Shown: positions 59,135 through 64,000 of the stretch, piece after piece
Layout: each line of letters begins with the position of its first letter
Position numbering within the stretch: position 1 is the stretch's first letter
Source: DATBFG01 sp036558645
Lineage (GTDB): Bacteria; Acidobacteriota; Terriglobia; Terriglobales; Acidobacteriaceae
Direction of reading: 5' to 3'
NCBI GenBank assembly: GCA_036558645.1
Contig: DATBFG010000026.1
Coordinates: 62,001 to 126,000 of the forward strand
DNA length: 64,000 nt
Program-made: the position numbers and the translations under genes
Notes under the pieces: model-generated
The model's database searches: none
What the model was told of the DNA's origin: nothing
What the model saw: the letters and a program-made list of their open reading frames with translations, nothing else

Positions 59135-59944
59135 CTAGGCGCGTAGCTCCACCCTGGCGTTTTCGGCGATTCTCGGCATCTCTGACGCAAACGCCACCTG
59201 CACTCGATTCTCTTCCAATACCCCAAAGGCGAAGGCGATGTCTTGCTCGTTCAAGTCGAGTCCATCATCCACGACGGCTGTCAACAATGCTTGGGCCTTC
59301 TCGGTGCGCAGCATGCCTTCGGCAATTTTCGGAAAGCGGTACGCCAGCGTCACCGCCTGGTCCACGTTCGTTTTCAGCGAAATGCCGTGAAACATCTTAA
59401 AGATATCGTTCAGCGGATAGGCGAAGTCAATCTTGAGCGGATCACCTGTCCTGGTGTATTTCTCAACTGCGAAGTCCTGGTGTAGAAGTCCCAGCACTCC
59501 GGCGTCTTTGAATGCATTTCGCATCACGCGCACAATCTGCTGCCGCGCAGACGGTGTACTGCCCAGCGAACGATGCGGACTCTCCAGGTATGTCTTGGCC
59601 AAATCCGCGATCTCCTGCGCCGGTTCTTCTGAAATGCAGGCCTTCAAGGGCGAGATCTGGATCACATTCGAGAACGAATCCTGCAATCGCTTCATCAAGG
59701 CTGCGCGATCCTCGGCAACCGGCAACTGCTTACGAATCTCGCGCTCCAGAGCTTCGAGGATTTCAATGTCCGCATTGGGGTCTACGCAGTGCAAGCGTCG
59801 CCAATCGCGGGCAAAACGCACGTCTGTGAATCCGCCATCGACGCCGGGCTCGATCATCACCAGGCCGATGTTTACGAACTCCTCCTTGATCGCGTCCGGC
59901 ATGTAACGCAGCACGAAGAATTCGAGTTGTTTCTTCTTCGACAT
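59135..59944 (-). CDS. DUF3037 family protein
   Basis: The ATG at 59944 follows GGAAAG and gives 269 residues. The N-terminus KKKQLEFFVLRYMPDAIKEEFVNIGLVMIEPG is the DUF3037 signature; the middle is helical (ILEALEREIRKQLPVAEDRAALMKRL) and the end is a beta domain. DUF3037 genes are typically paired with a HipA-like kinase, as here: the kinase stops 63 nt upstream. The biochemical role is unknown; a substrate or antitoxin-like partner is possible inference. Confidence 0.85.
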   Translation of the reverse strand: MSKKKQLEFFVLRYMPDAIKEEFVNIGLVMIEPGVDGGFTDVRFARDWRRLHCVDPNADIEILEALEREIRKQLPVAEDRAALMKRLQDSFSNVIQISPLKACISEEPAQEIADLAKTYLESPHRSLGSTPSARQQIVRVMRNAFKDAGVLGLLHQDFAVEKYTRTGDPLKIDFAYPLNDIFKMFHGISLKTNVDQAVTLAYRFPKIAEGMLRTEKAQALLTAVVDDGLDLNEQDIAFAFGVLEENRVQVAFASEMPRIAENARVELRA

Positions 59945-60007
59945 AAGCTTTCCGTCGTCAGCTCTTAGCGATTCGCCAATGGCTTCGCCAACGACCAATG
60001 CCGACAA

Positions 60008-60814
60008 CTAAGCATCATCTTTCCACTCCGGAAATGGTCTTCGCGGCGACATGCGAAATGCGGTAATCAATTCGCGAACTCGATTTCTGCGATCGAGCAG
60101 TTCCAAGACTAGTTTCTCCAGCGTTTCCCACGCGCAACCATACCATTCCGGCGGTATTTCGCCTGCGGCCGCCCACACGGCGTCTTCCTTCATATTTTCG
60201 ATTTCAGAAAGCCACGGCTCGAACGACTGCCAACCACGCACCGAAGCGTAGACCTCATTTCGCGCATAAACGCCCCGCAAGGGATAATCCGGAAACGACC
60301 ACTCTCCCGCATTAAAGCAATAGCCCTGGTCGATGAAGCTGACCGTGTACTTGCGCTCGCGCAGCTTGCGCCAGAAGGCAGCCTGACGGCCGTTCGCATT
60401 CCCGGTCCACTTATCCAACGCAAGAATGCCGGCGAATGTTTCCAGGTTGCGTACACGCTCAAGCATCTCCATTGGGAGATAGTCGAACACCTGCCCCTCC
60501 AGCGGACTTACCACGTAGCGCGATCCAAACTGCAGGCCTGGCTCGCAGGGAATCGTGGTATTCGCGAGCTGAATGTTCAGCTCGGGCGTATGCCGAATTA
60601 ACCAGTCGCCGACATCTACCACTTCGGCTGCAGCGACAGGCAAGTGAGCCAGATCCGCCAGCTTCGTTGCCAGAAACTCATTCGCTAAGACTCGCAAGTG
60701 CTGGGGGTTATTGCGAAATTTCACAACATAAAAACGTCCATCGGAGCAGCGCATCAAGTGTCCTTGGGCGCCGCCTCGCATTCTGCGAACGTGTTGAACT
60801 GCGACAACTGGCAA
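60008..60814 (-). CDS. HipA-like (HipA_2) kinase
   Basis: The 268-residue product starts at TTG 60814 (GGAG 11 nt upstream; an ATG at 60781 is possible). It matches the HipA-like kinase fold: VVAVQHVRRMRGGAQGHLMRCSDGRFYVVKFRNNPQHLRVLANE is the nucleotide-binding lobe with the likely ATP-Lys in VVKF. TFAGILALDKWTGNANGRQAAFWRK covers the catalytic loop, and VSFIDQGYCF is the DFG-like motif. In toxin HipA the loop has an Asp where this reads NAN, so the catalytic residue may be the Asp in LDKW. It is followed by DUF3037 and lies between terminase and portal genes. Confidence 0.85.
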   Translation of the reverse strand: MPVVAVQHVRRMRGGAQGHLMRCSDGRFYVVKFRNNPQHLRVLANEFLATKLADLAHLPVAAAEVVDVGDWLIRHTPELNIQLANTTIPCEPGLQFGSRYVVSPLEGQVFDYLPMEMLERVRNLETFAGILALDKWTGNANGRQAAFWRKLRERKYTVSFIDQGYCFNAGEWSFPDYPLRGVYARNEVYASVRGWQSFEPWLSEIENMKEDAVWAAAGEIPPEWYGCAWETLEKLVLELLDRRNRVRELITAFRMSPRRPFPEWKDDA

Positions 60815-60905
60815 CGAGCGATTGTCTCCGGCGTTCGCGTGTTACGAGCCGGAGCAATTCAAGCTCGTACGACGGGCGAAACGGTCAAATGAACTAACGA
60901 TCCAT

Positions 60906-60911
60906 CTTATA
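60906..60911 (-). promoter_or_regulatory. TATAAG box in the gap before the kinase pair
   Basis: On the minus strand a TATAAG (complement of CTTATA at 60906-60911) precedes the kinase gene by 92 nt. A GTTCACG/CGTGAAC inverted pair lies just upstream. The pair may have its own promoter; no clear -35 is visible. The rest of the 161-nt gap holds nothing else. Confidence 0.3.
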
Positions 60912-60975
60912 AACACCGTTCACGCCCGTCTGTGATCCGTGAACATCGGGGATAGGCATATGCGTCATGTTGGTT

Positions 60976-62538
60976 CTATCCGCCCCTCGACACGCTAGCC
61001 ACTTCGAGCTTACGGGACTGCTTGGTGTCGCCGGCGATGTCTCGCCTCGCGGCCAGGGCAATAGCCATCGCCATCACACAATCGTCATAGGCGCCGGAAA
61101 TCGCACCTGAACTGCCATCAGCATGTCGCACAAACGTCCGGCACTCCTGCAGCAACCGCGAACTATGAAATAACAATGGTTCTGACACCAGGCTTGCCGC
61201 CAAATTCTCGATCATCGACGGACGGCTTACCGCCGAAGTGAGCCAGCCGTCGCGACCTTTCTCGGAATAGATGTGCGAAAAGTTCTGCTCTCGCAGATGA
61301 GCCAGAACTCCATGACCGTGATTATTCCGTTCGACTACGACCAGGGCGTCGTTATACCGTTTGCTCAGCGCAATCAATTTCAGCGCCAGATCTCGCAGAG
61401 GAAAATGCCCGCGCAATTCAGCGCACTGCATCCCAGTCTGCCGATCGATGATTTCCGCGCAAGAGTAATCGCCGCCTGTTCCGCCACCCGCCGGGTCAAC
61501 GCCGATGATGTATTCCTTCCCGCCTTGCTGCGGAAGCCATATCATCAGACGCTTATTTTCGTCCGTTTCCAACGGTTCGCCGCCTGCAGCAGCAATCTCA
61601 TCGATCACCGTCAAATCAAACACGCACTCTCCTGAAACGCGGAAGCAAGACACGGGATCTTCGGCATATTCTTGCGCAGCGAGGTCTCGCATTTCGGAGT
61701 GCTTCGTCCTGCGCCATGCGATCTGGCCCTCGTTCAACCCGAATTTCCGAACCAGATCCACTTCCTCGTCGGTCAGCGTGCCTAGCGTCGACACCAGGAC
61801 TGAGCTGTACTGATCGTCATACCACCAAGGGAAGAAATGACGTGTGTAACTAGTTTCATCTGCTCGTTGCCACTCGTCGTAGAAAGTGCCGCCGGCTCCA
61901 TTTGGAGTGGACTCAAGAACCACTTGTCCCTCCGCCGGCACGGCCTCTCGCAGGGACGCCAGCACCTCCTCGCCATTTCCGAGCCAGCGCGCCACCTCCG
62001 AACAGTGCAGGTTGTGGATGGTTACGCCCCGGCCCGCGTTCGGATCGCCCGCCGTAGCGATGCGGTACTCGCTATCGAGAGACGGAAAAGCGATCTGGCG
62101 AACGTTATTGTGCGAGGTGACTAGCGCCCCTGTACGCGTCGCTTCGGGCAAGTTCTCCCAGAAGCGATGAACAATCCGAAAAATATCTTCCGCGGAATCC
62201 TGGTTGTGCGCCACCTGCACAGTAAGGGTCCCGGGGCGAACAATCGTTTCGATAAAGAAACGGGCCGCAACATACGTGGTGATGCCAAGCTGGCGCGCTT
62301 TCAGCACAATGTTGCGCGTGCTGTATGCCCGTGAAAACTCCAGTTGTGCGCGGTTCAATTGCAGCGGCACTAATCCACGCTTCTTGCTGCGAATCATCAA
62401 CAGCCCGGCAATCAGTTGATCGCGCAGTGTCGGAGGTATATCTAACTCGCTGCCCGCTGCCAGCGCAGCTCTACCGATTCGCATGCGCGTGTCCAGATCT
62501 CTTGCAAACCTACTCAACAACAATAAATCGGGGGTCAC
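60976..62538 (-). CDS. Phage terminase large subunit
   Basis: The 520-residue protein carries a terminase ATPase and nuclease. The ATPase has a Walker A-like LKARQLGITT (80-88) in a family-typical NIVLKARQLGITTYVAARFFIET context and a Walker B-like NLHCSEVARW. Motif III-like VLESTPNGAGGTFYDEW follows. The RNase H-like nuclease has IGVDPAGGGTGGDYSCAEI (Asp near 350) and a second acidic cluster near the C-terminus (AYDDCVMAMAIAL). It packages DNA into proheads through the portal. No small subunit is visible in the window. It is the first gene of the minus-strand cassette. Confidence 0.92.
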   Translation of the reverse strand: MTPDLLLLSRFARDLDTRMRIGRAALAAGSELDIPPTLRDQLIAGLLMIRSKKRGLVPLQLNRAQLEFSRAYSTRNIVLKARQLGITTYVAARFFIETIVRPGTLTVQVAHNQDSAEDIFRIVHRFWENLPEATRTGALVTSHNNVRQIAFPSLDSEYRIATAGDPNAGRGVTIHNLHCSEVARWLGNGEEVLASLREAVPAEGQVVLESTPNGAGGTFYDEWQRADETSYTRHFFPWWYDDQYSSVLVSTLGTLTDEEVDLVRKFGLNEGQIAWRRTKHSEMRDLAAQEYAEDPVSCFRVSGECVFDLTVIDEIAAAGGEPLETDENKRLMIWLPQQGGKEYIIGVDPAGGGTGGDYSCAEIIDRQTGMQCAELRGHFPLRDLALKLIALSKRYNDALVVVERNNHGHGVLAHLREQNFSHIYSEKGRDGWLTSAVSRPSMIENLAASLVSEPLLFHSSRLLQECRTFVRHADGSSGAISGAYDDCVMAMAIALAARRDIAGDTKQSRKLEVASVSRGG

Positions 62539-62672
62539 AACGGCCTTTCAGGAAATCAGCGCTCTACCTCGTGTTCACTTCCTGCACGCAGTTGATGGTG
62601 ATTGAAAGCCGATCTCGATTTGGATGCCTCCTTTGAGTCATGAGGTAGGGAAATATTCGGGAGCTCGTTCTG

Positions 62673-64000
62673 CTATGACGTGCCGGTTCCCGATAGATTG
62701 ATCACGTGAGGGTTGCCGTTCGCGTTATCCAACACTGTGATGGCTCCACTGCGTGTGCCTGAAACGGTTGGCGTGAATACGACAAGAATCGTGCAGCTTT
62801 CGCCAGCATCCAGGTCCGATCCGCAATTCCCGCTTCTAGAGAAATCTCCGCTGGTTGTGACCGCGTTGATCATGACGGTTGCTGCGCCGGTATTTGTCAG
62901 CGTAATCGTCTTTGCGGGACTGCTCGTCCCAACCTGCTGGGCTGTGAATGTCAGCGCACTCGGATTGATCGACAGTGTGGGAATTCCTCCGTCATCGCCA
63001 TAGTCGTCCGGAGACAACGGATTTGTCGGGAAGCTATCTTTGAGGCTGACGGGAGCGCGTGATCCAATCGTGAGCCTTCCAGCCTGTGAAGTGTCGAACG
63101 GTGCAAAGTTGATGCTACTCAGGTCCGCGGTCGGAGTGTAATCGTCAGCCGCAGGATTGCGGAACTGCGGGTTGATGTTATCGACCGAACCCGCATCTTC
63201 TCCCGTAGCAGCTTGCCACGCGCTTACGCCACTGTAGCAGTTGTATGCGACACCGCAAGCCCCCACTCCGCAGGAGTAATTCGTACAGGTGGCGAACATG
63301 GGAGTCTGCCCTGTTTTATACCACCATAGGTTGTGATCGAGCGCGAAGCGCGAAGTACAGGCAACCGGATTGTGTGCATCGTCAAAGCATCCCCAATTGC
63401 CGGGCTTCTGTTGTGCGTATGCCCCTTGCCACCATGAGACGATATTGTTCTGAAAGGTGAACGAATGTGCGTTGTTCCCGCCACGCTTCAGCACAACCTT
63501 CACTTGCGACTTGTTGCTGCCGCAGGCGGCAAGGACGTTGTTAGAGAACAGGTTCCATTGCTCATAGGTGTCAGAAGTTCGGTCGCTGAGATTGTTGAAC
63601 AGGCATGAATCCGCCGTCCGATAGATAAGGTTGTTTCGCACATCGTTGGCCGAGGTCCCCTGGTCGTTGTAGATCCCGATACCGTTGTAGCCGTCACCCG
63701 GCGTAGATGAAGTATCGTGAACGATGTCGTGAATCACGTTTCCCACGATGTGATTGCAATAGGTGTTCACAGGGGTCAGCTGCGGCTGCCCTTGCGTCGG
63801 ACAATTCGGCGAGAGAGATGTCGCTGAATAGACTCCGCCGAAGTCGTTCGTCACACCGAGTCCAATGTCGTGAATCAGGTTGTAGGTGATCCAGTTGTCG
63901 TGGGTGTAGCTGGTGCTGGACCCCGTCTGCACCCGTCCCAACTTGAACCCATTACCAATCGCGCCTGAATACGCATGATGAAGTTCGTTGTGCGTGACCG
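62673..64000 (-). CDS. Right-handed parallel beta-helix protein with C-terminal choice-of-anchor-like domain (5' truncated)
   Basis: The frame is open to the right edge. The visible N-terminal part shows Asn/Gly-rich parallel beta-helix coils (THNELHHAYSGAIGNGFKLG, NTYCNHIVGNVIHDIVHDT, GIGIYNDQGTSANDVRNNLIYRT, HSFTFQNNIVSWWQG) of pectate-lyase-like type, with Cys-rich loops (FATCTNYSCGVGACGVAYNC). From ~320 a beta-sandwich choice-of-anchor D-like domain follows (IPTLSINPSALTFTAQQVGTSSPAKTITLTNTG, CTILVVFTPTVSGTRSGAITV). It is probably a secreted polysaccharide-binding or degrading protein. It lies 134 nt beyond the terminase gene and is not obviously phage-derived. Confidence 0.88.
   Translation of the reverse strand, partial: VTHNELHHAYSGAIGNGFKLGRVQTGSSTSYTHDNWITYNLIHDIGLGVTNDFGGVYSATSLSPNCPTQGQPQLTPVNTYCNHIVGNVIHDIVHDTSSTPGDGYNGIGIYNDQGTSANDVRNNLIYRTADSCLFNNLSDRTSDTYEQWNLFSNNVLAACGSNKSQVKVVLKRGGNNAHSFTFQNNIVSWWQGAYAQQKPGNWGCFDDAHNPVACTSRFALDHNLWWYKTGQTPMFATCTNYSCGVGACGVAYNCYSGVSAWQAATGEDAGSVDNINPQFRNPAADDYTPTADLSSINFAPFDTSQAGRLTIGSRAPVSLKDSFPTNPLSPDDYGDDGGIPTLSINPSALTFTAQQVGTSSPAKTITLTNTGAATVMINAVTTSGDFSRSGNCGSDLDAGESCTILVVFTPTVSGTRSGAITVLDNANGNPHVINLSGTGTS

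Noticed and set aside
62673..64000. Beta-helix protein as the tailspike of the phage-derived cassette
   Set aside because: It has a choice-of-anchor-like domain and Cys-rich loops typical of secreted bacterial proteins and lies upstream of terminase, outside the late gene order; it cannot be excluded entirely because its start is missing.

Overview
The window looks like a chromosomal segment of an Acidobacteriota bacterium (Terriglobia/Koribacter-like). This is inferred from gene content and style, not from a marker gene. The signs are a Gram-negative envelope (lpxC, TonB receptor), Gloeo_Verruco-repeat and IPT/TIG secreted proteins, DUF1572 and DUF3891 proteins, a class II photolyase, and intergenic palindromes that resemble dispersed repeats of this phylum. 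Most genes are single or in short operons on both strands.

Layout. 1-10.1 kb: end of a LuxR-type regulator with a Sel1 tail, a CAU-anticodon tRNA, a hairpin-rich MITE-like element, then dtd, photolyase, folP, dacB, DUF3891, DUF488, a cytochrome c, a cyclic-nucleotide-binding protein, DUF4126 and a DUF374 acyltransferase. 10.1-12.7 kb: a cobalamin riboswitch controlling a BtuB-like TonB receptor. 12.8-22.3 kb: class II aldolase, queA, cysteine dioxygenase, polA (proofreading domain apparently dead), CBS, DoxX, amidohydrolase, HU and a Cys-rich conserved protein. 22.3-27.7 kb: an accessory stretch with a secreted lipase-like protein, a membrane protein and a six-repeat IPT/TIG protein, followed by a gene-poor 0.5 kb carrying three phased 22-nt repeats. 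27.7-41.7 kb: folK, a PilZ protein, lpxC, a LolA-like protein, DUF1572, a lone hydantoinase B, a tiny transcription unit for a 14-residue Lys-rich peptide, a MerR regulator, mutS2, a membrane histidine kinase, a Gloeo_Verruco-repeat protein and hemB.

41.7-49.3 kb: a MazF-type toxin-antitoxin pair with a double-palindrome operator, then a pyruvate dehydrogenase cluster in one direction (lpdA, lipB, E1alpha, E1beta, a membrane-anchored cytochrome c, E2). LipB supplies the octanoyl precursor of the lipoyl group carried by E2; LpdA reoxidises it.

49.3-62.6 kb: a compact phage-derived cassette, all on the minus strand. It runs terminase large subunit, HipA-like kinase, DUF3037, membrane protein, portal, prohead protease, coiled-coil (scaffold-like) protein, major capsid, connector, tail-completion proteins, tail tube-like protein, a large hub/fibre-like protein and small holin-like proteins. 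No integrase, small terminase, tape measure or repressor is visible. The kinase/DUF3037 pair inside the packaging/head operon is the most interesting candidate for an undescribed cargo system. The window ends in a truncated parallel beta-helix protein.
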